Source: Nitrospira moscoviensis
GTDB taxonomy: Bacteria > Nitrospirota > Nitrospiria > Nitrospirales > Nitrospiraceae
Assembly (NCBI RefSeq): GCF_001273775.1
Contig: NZ_CP011801.1
Location: 1,714,001-1,778,000 of the forward strand
DNA length: 64,000 nucleotides
Direction: 5' to 3'
Under the pieces are notes generated by a model, which searched no databases, was not told the DNA's origin, and saw only the letters and a program-made list of their open reading frames with translations. The position numbers and the translations under genes are program-made. Position 1 is the stretch's first letter; every line of letters begins with the position of its first letter. Shown piece after piece: positions 43,436 through 51,504 of this stretch.

Positions 43436-45771
43436 AGGGCGTGCGAGTGCCGGAACACGACCTGGAGGCTGTCGAGCTCCTTTCCGCGGATCACACGATC
43501 CTCGAGCGGCCCTGTTTGCAGTTCCGCCCCTTCGGAGAGGACGAACAGGGCGAAAAGATCGGCGACGTGAGCGGCCTGCTGATCCGCGACAACGTCGAGT
43601 ATCTGGAGGACTGCGTGCGCCGCGTTCAGGGGCCCGGCGCCGGAGAGGGCATCGTCGAACACCTCTGTGCGCTGCTCAATGAACGGATCCGGGACCCCGC
43701 CTACCACGTCACGCCCGCGTTTCTCAAAAACGTGTGGAACAGCTATTCCTACGAGTTCGCCTGTTTCGTCAGGGAATTTTGCAAGGTCTTGTCCGGCGAT
43801 CCGCAGTACCACTATAACGTCGGGAAAGAAAAACACATCTCTCCGCTGATCCAGACGTTGGGCCGCCCCTTCGCGTTGTCACAGATCCACAAGATGTATC
43901 CGTACTTCGCGCACAAGTATGCGCGCGCGTTGGAGTGCACGGTGATGCACGTGACCGACAATTCGGCGGTGCTCCGATTGCAATTTCCGGAGCGCGTCCT
44001 GCAGCAGTTCGGCCCCTATCGGAAAGCCTGCGCGGCGCAAACCTGCGAGTCCTCCAAGAGCCGCATCGCGATGGTTCCGGTGCGGGTGCACGGGCGCACC
44101 GCGTCCATCGTGAAAGATCGGGCCTGTATCGTAAAGGGCGACGCCTTCTGTGAATGGGAGGTCACGTGGACGCCGGAGCGGCGCGCGTTGGCTTATTGGC
44201 CTATGTGGGGGCTGCTGTCCGGGACGGCGGTCTTTGCTTATGTGATGGCAGCCGACTCCTCGGCCTCGCTGTGGCGGGCTTCGGCGGCCGGCCTGCTCGC
44301 CGGCGGCACCGCGCTCCTCGGCACCTATTTGCTCCAGCGCGAAGCCAAGGCGCGGGAAGCTGTGATCCAGGAACAGGTGGGCTTCGTCGACACCCGGCAT
44401 GAAGAATTGCGCGAGAGCTATCTCGAGCAACAGCGCATCGCCGTCGAGCTCCGGCGCAAGGTCGGCCAGCTGACCTCGTTGCATCGCGCGGGCCTGCTCT
44501 TGAGCTCGACGCTCAACCGGGAAACGCTGCTCCGGAGCGTGGCGAAGACGATCGTGGAGGACCTGCAGTACGACCGCGTCATGGTGACGATGTACGATCC
44601 GCTCCGCTGCGTGGCGTACGGGGCCCGGCTCTTCGGCGTCCCGGAACAGGTGGCGGCTTTCGCCGAGGCCTTGGAGATTCCGGTGTCCGATCCGGCGAGC
44701 GTGGAGGGCACGGTGCTGTTGAGAGGCCGGCCGATTCTCGTCAACGACGTGCAGGAGGTGCGCGACCGCATGCACCCGTTGTATCAGGAACTGGTGAGCC
44801 GGACGGGCTGCCGATCGTTCGTCTCCGTTCCGCTCCAAGCCAAAGATTGGATTCTCGGGTCCCTGACCGTCGATCGGCGCGCCGCCGGCAGCCTCACGCA
44901 GGAAGACGTCGACGTGCTGGTGACGCTGGCCAATCAGCTCTCCATCGCGCTGGACAATGCCGCCGCCTACCGGGAGATCGAAGAGCTCAACACGGGCCTG
45001 GAAGAGAAGGTCCGCCTGCGGACGGCCGAGCTCGAGGCGGCGAACGAGAAGCTCCGCGAGCTGAATCAGCTGAAGTCCACTTTCGTCTCCGTGGTCTCGC
45101 ACGAGTTGCGCACGCCGCTGACCTCGATCCGGAGTTTTATCGAAAACATGTTGGACGGCATGACCGGCGCGTTGAACGAGAAGCAGTCGCGGTATCTCAG
45201 CCGCATGCTGTTCAACATCGACCGGCTGAGCCGGTTGATCGTCGATTTGCTGGACCTGTCGCGGATCGAGGCGGGGAAGGTGGAATTGCGGCTGCAGCCG
45301 GTCGCGGTGGCGGACCTGGTCAACGACATCGTGGAGGGGCTGCGGGCGATCGCCGGCGAAAAATCCGTGACGCTGGAGGCGCGGCACGATCAGGCCCTGC
45401 CGTCCGTTCGGGCCGACAGCGACCACCTGACCCAGATCCTCACGAACCTGATCGGCAACGCCATCAAATTTACGCCCGTCGGCGGGCGGGTGGAAGTCCA
45501 TACCGGGACGCAGGAGCCGGGCCTGGTCCGCATCTCCGTCTCGGACACCGGCTGCGGCATCGCGCCGGAAGACCTGCCGAAGGTTTTCGACAAGTTTTAT
45601 CGCGGCGTGTCCGTCCCGCCCGACGCCCGCGGCGCCGGCTTGGGGCTGGCGATCGCGAAGAGTCTGGTCGAGCTCCACGGCGGCCGCATTTGGGTGGAGA
45701 GCGTGCAGTGGAGCGGCAGCTCCTTTTCCTTCACGATTCCCGCGCATCCGCCGGGCGAGACGGCCGGTTGA
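43432..45771 (+). CDS. Sensor histidine kinase with V4R-like, membrane and GAF domains
   Basis: A 779-residue kinase that starts inside the stop of the dioxygenase fusion (ATGA), so production is coupled. Residues about 95-245 look like a 4-vinyl-reductase (V4R) small-molecule-binding domain, ending in the family's CIVKGDAFCEWEV cysteine/GD block. Two membrane helices lie near 254-272 and 283-301, then a coiled coil, a GAF domain (about 355-512), a second coiled coil, HisKA with H557 (VVSHELRTPLTS) and a HATPase domain (ILTNLIGNAIKF, VSDTGCGIAPEDLPKVFDKF, GAGLGLAIAKSL). No partner response regulator is encoded nearby. The ligand is unknown; an oxidised lipid is an attractive guess because of the overlap with the dioxygenase gene. 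Confidence 0.88.
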   Translation: MKGVRVPEHDLEAVELLSADHTILERPCLQFRPFGEDEQGEKIGDVSGLLIRDNVEYLEDCVRRVQGPGAGEGIVEHLCALLNERIRDPAYHVTPAFLKNVWNSYSYEFACFVREFCKVLSGDPQYHYNVGKEKHISPLIQTLGRPFALSQIHKMYPYFAHKYARALECTVMHVTDNSAVLRLQFPERVLQQFGPYRKACAAQTCESSKSRIAMVPVRVHGRTASIVKDRACIVKGDAFCEWEVTWTPERRALAYWPMWGLLSGTAVFAYVMAADSSASLWRASAAGLLAGGTALLGTYLLQREAKAREAVIQEQVGFVDTRHEELRESYLEQQRIAVELRRKVGQLTSLHRAGLLLSSTLNRETLLRSVAKTIVEDLQYDRVMVTMYDPLRCVAYGARLFGVPEQVAAFAEALEIPVSDPASVEGTVLLRGRPILVNDVQEVRDRMHPLYQELVSRTGCRSFVSVPLQAKDWILGSLTVDRRAAGSLTQEDVDVLVTLANQLSIALDNAAAYREIEELNTGLEEKVRLRTAELEAANEKLRELNQLKSTFVSVVSHELRTPLTSIRSFIENMLDGMTGALNEKQSRYLSRMLFNIDRLSRLIVDLLDLSRIEAGKVELRLQPVAVADLVNDIVEGLRAIAGEKSVTLEARHDQALPSVRADSDHLTQILTNLIGNAIKFTPVGGRVEVHTGTQEPGLVRISVSDTGCGIAPEDLPKVFDKFYRGVSVPPDARGAGLGLAIAKSLVELHGGRIWVESVQWSGSSFSFTIPAHPPGETAG

Positions 45772-45821
45772 GCGGCTTGTCCTCCCGTCCTTCCACCGTC
45801 TACAATGGCGCACCCTCTACC

Positions 45822-48665
45822 ATGGCGGCCCCAACCCTGATCCTGCCCGACCGTTCCCGCGCCATCGCGTCCGATCTGAGGGCGCAACTCGGCTCCAACA
45901 AAGTCAAGGACGACGGACCGACGCTGACGGCCTACGCGGTGGACGCCAGCATCTATCGGATCGCTCCGCAGGCCGTCGTGCTGGTCGAATCGGAAGAAGA
46001 CATCGCCGTGACCGTGCGCTACGCCGTGTCGCGGGGCATTCCACTGACGCCGCGCGCGGCCGGCACCAATCTCACCGGCTCCGCGATCGGCTCCGGCCTC
46101 ATCCTCGACGTCTCGCGATTGAATCGCATTCTGGAAGTCAATCGCGAGGAACGGTGGGCGCGGGTGCAGCCCGGCGTCGTGCTGGCCGAATTGAACAGGC
46201 ACCTGGCCCGGCAAGGCCTGCTCTTCGGCCCCGATCCGTCCAGCGGCGACATGTGCAAGCTGGGCGGGATGTTGGCGAACAATTCGTCCGGTCCCCACAC
46301 GCTCCGGTACGGTGCCGTCAAGGACAACGTGCGCGCGTTGCGCATCTGTCTCACGTCGGGAAGCCGGCTCAACGCGCGGGCGTACCGGCTCGACGATCCG
46401 GCGCTGGAACGCGAGCTCGCGGCCACGCCGGCGCTGCGCGAGCTGTTGGTCCTGGCGCAGTCGCATGCCGATCTCATCCGCGCCAAAAAGCCGGCGGTGA
46501 GCAAGAACAGCTGCGGCTACAATCTGTTCGGCCTGGTCGACGGGCTGGCCGAGGGCCGGTTCGATCTCCCCAAGCTGCTGGTCGGCAGCGAAGGGACGTT
46601 GGGGGTCGTCAGCGAAGCGACGCTTACGCTGGTTCCCAAGCCGAAGGCGACCCTCACCGCCTTGATCCATTTCCGGCATCTGGACGAAGTCGGCGACGCC
46701 GTGCCGCGCCTGTTGGCGCTGGAGCCGAGCGCATTGGAGGTGATGGACGCCAACACGCTGGATTTGATCGGGCGGAGCGCGCACGGCATCCCGGCCGACG
46801 CAGCCGCCACGCTGCTGATCGAGCTGGACGCCGATTCTTGCGAGGTGGATGTACGCGAGCGGGCCGAAGACATGGCGGCCGCCTGCCGGCCGTACCGGCT
46901 CGCGGCCGAGATGACGGTGGCCTTCGACCCCGAACGCCGCGAACAGTTGTGGAAAGCGCGCAAGGCCCTTTATCCGACGCTCTATCGATTCGATCCGCTC
47001 AAGAAGCCGATCAATTTCGTGGACGACGTGGTCGTGCGGGCCGAGCGCATCAGCGACTTGATCCGGTACCTCGAAGGATTTTTCGCCGGGCAGCGGGTGC
47101 CCGTGGCGATCTTCGGCCATATCGGGAACGGCAACGCCCATATCGTGCCGCTCTTGAACGTCAATGACGACAAAGACTTCGAGAAGATGGTGCAGGCCTA
47201 TCATGAGATTCACGAGACGGTCCTCTCGCGCTTCGGCGGCTCGATCTGCGGCGAGCACGGCGACGGCAGGGTGCGCGCCGAGTACGTGCGGAAGATGTTC
47301 GGCGAGGAGCTGTACCGGCTCTTCGCCGAGGTGAAGCGGATCTTCGACCCGGACCGGGTCCTGAATCCCGGCATCAAGATCGGCGACGCGCCCTTCACCG
47401 ACCACATCGACTACACCAGGCTGTCCAAGTCCTGCGCCACCTGCGCCAAGTGCAACGCCGTCTGTCCGGTCTACGACGTCTTTCAATCCGAAGACATGAG
47501 CTCGCGCGGCTGGTTCGAAATCGTCACGGCGAAGGACTACAGCTATCTGGATTCCAAGCGGGTGGTGGAGGCCTGCTTGAACTGCAAATCCTGCCGGACG
47601 GTATGCCCGGCCGGCGTGGATGTATCGGATCTGATTTTGCAAAAACGGGCCGAGCATCCGAACCGGCTCGCCGGCTGGATCTTCCGCTGGCAGGCCAGGG
47701 GAGGGTCGTTTGAATCGCTTTTGCGGTTGCTGGGAAAAACGCAGCGGCTCTGGGACCGGCCGGCCCTCCGGCGGCTGCTGGAGTGGACGACCAGGCCGGT
47801 GATGAAGCTGTTGGCTGCGACGGCGCGCCTGCCGCACGATTTGAAGCTGCCGAAGCTGGCGGCGAGACAGTTGCGCGAGCGATACCGTGAGCTGGTGCCC
47901 TCCGGCGAATCGTCGCCGCCGGGCGGCGTCGCCTATTTCCATGGCTGCGCGGCCAACTATTTCGACGATGGGGTCGGCGACGCGGTCGTCGGCGTGTTGC
48001 GCCGGCACGGCGTCGAGCCGGCGCTCCCGCCGCAACGCTGCTCCGGCACGCCGATCCAGACCTATGGGCATGTCGAGCTGGCGCGCGAGGGCGCGCGGTT
48101 CAACCTGCGATCGTTCGCCCCCTACGGCACCATCGTGACCGGCTGCGCCTCCTGTACGCTCATGCTGAAAGATTATCCGACATTGTTCCCCGATGGAGCC
48201 GAGCGGGAAGAGGCGGAGCGGCTCGCAAAGAAAGTGGTCCATATCGCCGAATTCGTGGCCCGGTCCCCCAAGCAGCCGGCGATGAAGGCGTCCGGTTCCC
48301 GCACCCAGTCGGTGACCTACCATTCCTCCTGCCATCTCCGGGCCGCCGGCGTGACGAAAGAGCCGCGCAAGATCCTGGCCTCCCTGCCCGGAGTCAATTT
48401 CGCGGAGATGCCCGACGCCGACCGCTGCGCCGGCGGCGCCGGGACGTTCGTCGTGAAGGACTACGCCACATCGCAACGGATCGTCGAGCGGAAAGTGCGG
48501 GCCGTCGAGCAGGTGGGCGCCGACGTGGTGGCGACCAGTTGCCCCGCCTGCATGATTCAGCTACACAATAACCTGCCTGAACGGGTGCAGGTGAAGCATG
48601 TGGCGCAGATGCTGAACGACGCTTACGAAGCAGCCGACCGGACCGCAAAGGCGTCCGGCTCATGA
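45822..48665 (+). CDS. FAD-linked and Fe-S 2-hydroxyacid oxidase/dehydrogenase (GlcD-GlcF / D-lactate type fusion)
   Basis: A 947-residue single-chain enzyme. The N-terminal half is a GlcD/vanillyl-oxidase-type FAD domain (LTPRAAGTNLTGSAIG, GPDPSSGDMCKLGGMLANNSSG, LVGSEGTLGVVSEATL) with its FAD-oxidase cap (HIGNGNAHIVPLL, GSICGEHGDGRVRAEY). Then come two 4Fe-4S motifs, CATCAKCNAVCP and CLNCKSCRTVCP, and a GlcF-like half with two cysteine-rich CCG-type repeats (GCASCTLMLKDYP, YHSSCHLR, RCAGGAGTF, TSCPACMIQL). Such fusions oxidise D-lactate, glycolate or other D-2-hydroxyacids and pass electrons to the respiratory chain. It begins 50 bases after the kinase and overlaps the small cytochrome gene, its probable acceptor. 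The real substrate is not given by the sequence. Confidence 0.9.
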   Translation: MAAPTLILPDRSRAIASDLRAQLGSNKVKDDGPTLTAYAVDASIYRIAPQAVVLVESEEDIAVTVRYAVSRGIPLTPRAAGTNLTGSAIGSGLILDVSRLNRILEVNREERWARVQPGVVLAELNRHLARQGLLFGPDPSSGDMCKLGGMLANNSSGPHTLRYGAVKDNVRALRICLTSGSRLNARAYRLDDPALERELAATPALRELLVLAQSHADLIRAKKPAVSKNSCGYNLFGLVDGLAEGRFDLPKLLVGSEGTLGVVSEATLTLVPKPKATLTALIHFRHLDEVGDAVPRLLALEPSALEVMDANTLDLIGRSAHGIPADAAATLLIELDADSCEVDVRERAEDMAAACRPYRLAAEMTVAFDPERREQLWKARKALYPTLYRFDPLKKPINFVDDVVVRAERISDLIRYLEGFFAGQRVPVAIFGHIGNGNAHIVPLLNVNDDKDFEKMVQAYHEIHETVLSRFGGSICGEHGDGRVRAEYVRKMFGEELYRLFAEVKRIFDPDRVLNPGIKIGDAPFTDHIDYTRLSKSCATCAKCNAVCPVYDVFQSEDMSSRGWFEIVTAKDYSYLDSKRVVEACLNCKSCRTVCPAGVDVSDLILQKRAEHPNRLAGWIFRWQARGGSFESLLRLLGKTQRLWDRPALRRLLEWTTRPVMKLLAATARLPHDLKLPKLAARQLRERYRELVPSGESSPPGGVAYFHGCAANYFDDGVGDAVVGVLRRHGVEPALPPQRCSGTPIQTYGHVELAREGARFNLRSFAPYGTIVTGCASCTLMLKDYPTLFPDGAEREEAERLAKKVVHIAEFVARSPKQPAMKASGSRTQSVTYHSSCHLRAAGVTKEPRKILASLPGVNFAEMPDADRCAGGAGTFVVKDYATSQRIVERKVRAVEQVGADVVATSCPACMIQLHNNLPERVQVKHVAQMLNDAYEAADRTAKASGS

Positions 48666-48898
48666 AGCTACGCAAGGTCGACTGGCTCTTCGTGGCCTTT
48701 GCCCTGGCGGTCGTGATCGGCGTCTCGCTCCTGCCGACGCCGAAAGACCGCAATCCGACGATTCCCGGCACGCCGGCACACCGGACGATCACCGCGGAAA
48801 AGGAGTGCGTCGGCTGTCATCAGGCCGGCGGGGAGAAGCCGGTGCCGGCCCGGCACCCCAAACGGCAGGATTGTTTTCGCTGTCATGCGGGACGATAG
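48662..48898 (+). CDS. Membrane-anchored mini dihaem cytochrome c
   Basis: A 78-residue protein with an N-terminal hydrophobic anchor (WLFVAFALAVVIGVSLL) and two c-type haem motifs, CVGCH and CFRCH, with HP and RH histidines that may serve as distal ligands. The start overlaps the stop of the FAD/Fe-S oxidase (ATGA). Tight coupling suggests it takes electrons from that oxidase to the periplasmic side. This role is inferred from gene order. Confidence 0.8.
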   Translation: MKLRKVDWLFVAFALAVVIGVSLLPTPKDRNPTIPGTPAHRTITAEKECVGCHQAGGEKPVPARHPKRQDCFRCHAGR

Positions 48899-48902
48899 TA
48901 AC

Positions 48903-48997
48903 GGTTTATTTGGTTTCTCTGGTTTGTCTGGTTATTTCGTTGATTTGGTTCTCAAACAACGAACCAAACAAACCAGACAAACCAGACAAACCAGACT
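48903..48997. repeat. CCAGACAAA-type inverted tandem repeat, copy 1
   Basis: The left arm (48903-48950) is built from GGTTTGTCT-like units and the right arm (48962-48997) from three AAACCAGAC units preceded by AACCAAAC. The arms can pair across a loop of about 10 nt. The element begins 5 bases after the cytochrome stop and ends 12 bases before the next start. Confidence 0.8.
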
Positions 48998-49009
48998 GAC
49001 GAGGGTTCC

Positions 49010-49288
49010 ATGGTCACGGTGCTCGTGCTCGGCAATACGTTGCGGGATGCGGTCGGGGAGAGTCAGATCGAAGTCGACCTGGCTGCGCCGACGACGGTGA
49101 AGAAGCTCATCGAGGCGAATCCGGACCAGCTCGGCGGCCTGCTGCGGTTCATCGTCAGCCGTGAAGCGCTGATCACGGTCAACAAGAAGATCGGCACCGA
49201 AGATTCGCCGGTGAAAGACGGCGACACCGTGAAATTCGCGCACCAATCGCGCACCTCCTACGACGGCACGCGGGACATTCCCATTTGA
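49010..49288 (+). CDS. MoaD/ThiS-fold small protein without the C-terminal diglycine
   Basis: A 92-residue ubiquitin-fold protein (VTVLVLGNTLRDAVGE; VKKLIEANPDQLGGLLRFI; ALITVNKKIGTEDSPVKDGDTVKF). The sequence order fits MoaD/ThiS sulfur carriers, but the end is RTSYDGTRDIPI instead of the GG needed for thiocarboxylate formation. It may need trimming, use another chemistry, or not be a sulfur carrier. GAGGG precedes the ATG directly after the repeat element. Confidence 0.7.
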   Translation: MVTVLVLGNTLRDAVGESQIEVDLAAPTTVKKLIEANPDQLGGLLRFIVSREALITVNKKIGTEDSPVKDGDTVKFAHQSRTSYDGTRDIPI

Positions 49289-49313
49289 GAGGTTTAAATC
49301 GCTTCTCTCCCTC

Positions 49314-49346
49314 TAACCAAACAAACCAGACAAACCAAACAAACCG
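49314..49346. repeat. CCAGACAAA-type repeat, copy 2 (single arm)
   Basis: AACCAAACAAACCAGACAAA followed by CCAAACAAACC. Only the right-arm orientation is clear. It lies between the MoaD-like gene and the convergent exported-protein gene. Confidence 0.65.
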
Positions 49347-49368
49347 GCGACAACCAAGCATCCGGGAG

Positions 49369-49830
49369 TCACCGCGTGATGTCCCGCTCCATCTCTTCCA
49401 AGGTCGGCGCCGGCTTCAGGTGGGCGAGCGTGCCGGTGTTGTCCAGCTGCGCCACCACTCGGCCCCCGATGCGGACCGTCGATTCGAGTTCCGTGTTCCG
49501 ATCCGGCCTGAGGGCCACTTCCTGCCCGTCCACCTTGCGCACGATGTAGATGCCGTCTTGAATGGCCAGCAGCCGGCCGACGATCTGGCCCGGACCGCTC
49601 GGGGTGGAGCGGACTTTCCCGGGATCGATCAGGCTCCCGCCCTGTTGGCCCGTGCCGCGGTTGCCGGTGCCGAGCTGCGGCGTCTGCTCGTCGGGACGGC
49701 CGCCGGTGATCGGGCTCTGCCCGCCGCCGCTCTGCATCGTGGGCGGTTCCGTCGCCGCGCCGCCTTGCTCCGAGCCGAGCGCGAGCAATCCGAACACCAC
49801 CACCGCTGTTCCTATCCACATCCGTGTCAT
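49369..49830 (-). CDS. Small exported protein of unknown function
   Basis: A 153-residue protein with a signal peptide (IGTAVVVFGLLALGSEQGGA). A Gly/Pro/Gln-rich spacer follows (residues about 25-75) and then a compact beta-like domain (GQIVGRLLAIQDGIYIVRKVDGQEVALRPDRN). I chose ATG at 49830 because an ideal AGGAGG lies just upstream on the minus strand; a longer frame begins at 49884. The C-terminal domain recalls the exported protein at 57803 (RIWTAEG/VNED style), so both may be similar small periplasmic binding folds. Confidence 0.7.
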   Translation of the reverse strand: MTRMWIGTAVVVFGLLALGSEQGGAATEPPTMQSGGGQSPITGGRPDEQTPQLGTGNRGTGQQGGSLIDPGKVRSTPSGPGQIVGRLLAIQDGIYIVRKVDGQEVALRPDRNTELESTVRIGGRVVAQLDNTGTLAHLKPAPTLEEMERDITR

Positions 49831-49923
49831 AGAACCTCCTTTCGGCGGAGTAAGATCGTCGAGTCTATCCAATTGCCGTCCCAAGCGCGGCTCGGAAGGG
49901 GCCTAGGGGGGAAGCAAAGGTGG

Positions 49924-49972
49924 TTATAACCAGAGAAACCGTCGCACGAAACAAACCAGACTGTGTTATAAG
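49924..49972. repeat. CCAGACAAA-type repeat, copy 3 (degenerate)
   Basis: TTATAACCAGAGAAACC, then ACGAAACAAACCAGACTGTG and GTTATAA. A TTATAAC/GTTATAA inverted pair brackets the repeat units. It lies upstream of the symporter gene. Confidence 0.5.
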
Positions 49973-50013
49973 CCTCCTGCGACAAACCGACGCATGACGC
50001 TCGCCATCGCCTG

Positions 50014-51297
50014 ATGAAGAACTCCGCCGGGTGGTTTCCGCCGCCGCTCTATCAGCAAGTGTTACTTGCGGTGGCCTGCGGCGCGGCCTTCGGGATACTG
50101 TTCGGGCAGGAGGCCTATCTCGGCGGCCTCAAAAACGAGCACTTGGGTCAGGCGGGGCTGGTGCTCGTCACGCTGCTCCGGGCGCTCGCCATTCCGCTCA
50201 TCTTCTTCGCCATTCTGGATTCCTTCATCCGCACCAGCCTGCCGCTGCGCCAAGGGACGAAACTGGTGCTCATCTGTCTCGTCAACGTGACGGTCGCCAT
50301 GGCGATCGGTCTGGCGATCATGAACAGCTGGAAGCCCGGTCTGGCCTGGCAGGGCCATGTGGAGGAGTTGCTGCACGTCGTGCCGGGGTATAAGCCGGCC
50401 GGCGCGCTGGGCCCCGAGCAGACCGGTTCGCAGGGTCCGTTCCAATTTCTCTTTTCAGGCCTGTTGCGCGGTCTGGCCGCGCCCTTCTCGAGCAATAACG
50501 TCATCGGCGTCGTCGCCCTGGCGCTGGTCCTCGGCGCGCTGCTGCGGCGGGCGAGGCGGACGGCGACGGACAAGAATCCCGTGGCGGCGGCCGTCCGGGG
50601 AATCGAACGCCTCTATCGTCTGCTCGTGAGCCTGCTCGATTGGATCATTCTGCTCGTGCCCTTCGCCGTGTTCGGTGTGATCGCGCAGGTCGTCGGCAAA
50701 TCGGGGATCGCGGTCTTTTCCGTCTTGTGGATCTTCCTCGCCGCGATGGTGCTGGGGCTGGCGCTGCATGCGCTCGTCTACTATCCGGCCGTCGCCTGGC
50801 TCCTGGGCGGGCGGTCCCCGAAAGTCTACGTCGGCCAGGGAGCCGACGCGATCATGACGGCGGTCTCCTGCAACAGCAGCCTCGCCACGGTGCCGGTCAC
50901 GCTGCGCTGTCTGGACCGCATGCGGGTCTCGCCCGAATCGTCCCGCCTCGCGGCCTGCGTCGGCACGAACCTGAACAACGACGGCATCACGCTCTACGAA
51001 GCGATGGCCGCGCTCTTTCTGGCGCAGGCGCTGGGCTTCGACCTGCCGCTGGCGAAGCAGCTTCTGATCGTCTTGGCGTCGATCGTCGCGGGCGCGGGCG
51101 TCGCCGGCATCCCCGAGGCCGGCTTGATCGTGCTGCCGCTGGTGCTCTCCACCGCCGGGCTTCCGGACCAAGTCATCGTCGCCGCCATCCCCTTGATCAT
51201 GACGGTCGATTGGATCATCGCCCGCGCCCGCTCCGGCGTGAACGTGATGAGCGACATGCTGGTCGCGATTTTGTTGGACGTGAAGCGGAGCAAGTAA
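50014..51297 (+). CDS. Dicarboxylate/amino acid:cation symporter (DAACS family)
   Basis: A 427-residue secondary transporter of the GltP/DctA family. Family landmarks are the serine-rich hairpin CNSSLATVPVTLRCL, the binding motif NLNNDGITLYEAMAALF (like NMDGT), the second hairpin VAGIPEAGLIVLPLVLS and the last helix IMTVDWIIARARSGVNVMSD, where DACS proteins have a conserved aspartate and arginine. It likely imports C4-dicarboxylates, glutamate or a similar acid with Na+ or H+. It stands alone between repeat elements. Confidence 0.9.
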   Translation: MKNSAGWFPPPLYQQVLLAVACGAAFGILFGQEAYLGGLKNEHLGQAGLVLVTLLRALAIPLIFFAILDSFIRTSLPLRQGTKLVLICLVNVTVAMAIGLAIMNSWKPGLAWQGHVEELLHVVPGYKPAGALGPEQTGSQGPFQFLFSGLLRGLAAPFSSNNVIGVVALALVLGALLRRARRTATDKNPVAAAVRGIERLYRLLVSLLDWIILLVPFAVFGVIAQVVGKSGIAVFSVLWIFLAAMVLGLALHALVYYPAVAWLLGGRSPKVYVGQGADAIMTAVSCNSSLATVPVTLRCLDRMRVSPESSRLAACVGTNLNNDGITLYEAMAALFLAQALGFDLPLAKQLLIVLASIVAGAGVAGIPEAGLIVLPLVLSTAGLPDQVIVAAIPLIMTVDWIIARARSGVNVMSDMLVAILLDVKRSK

Positions 51298-51456
51298 GTC
51301 TGTCTGGTCTCTCTGGTCTATCTTCTCTATCTCGTCTGAGCCGACCAGTCACGGTTTCACGACCCCGGTTCTCTTCTCTCGCACTGCGCACCAGACAGAC
51401 CACATAGACGAGACAGACCGGAATAGACCAAACCAACCCGATAGACCAGCCCACCG
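51298..51456. repeat. CCAGACAGA-type inverted repeat, copy 4
   Basis: The left part (51298-51337) is GTCTGTCTGGTCTCTCTGG and relatives. The right part (51388-51450) is CACCAGACAGACC, AGACGAGACAGACC, ATAGACCAAACC and ATAGACCAG. Here the unit is (A/T)AGACCAGA rather than AAACCAGAC, so the unit drifts between copies but the design is kept. Confidence 0.7.
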
Positions 51457-51504
51457 CGCGATCGGTATCATAAAACCAGCGTTGCACCGATCTCGGGCTG
51501 CTTC

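Noticed and set aside
45597..48476. 959-codon open frame on - opposite the FAD/Fe-S oxidase
   Set aside because: Antisense shadow rich in R, H, D and Q; the + strand carries all the enzyme motifs.
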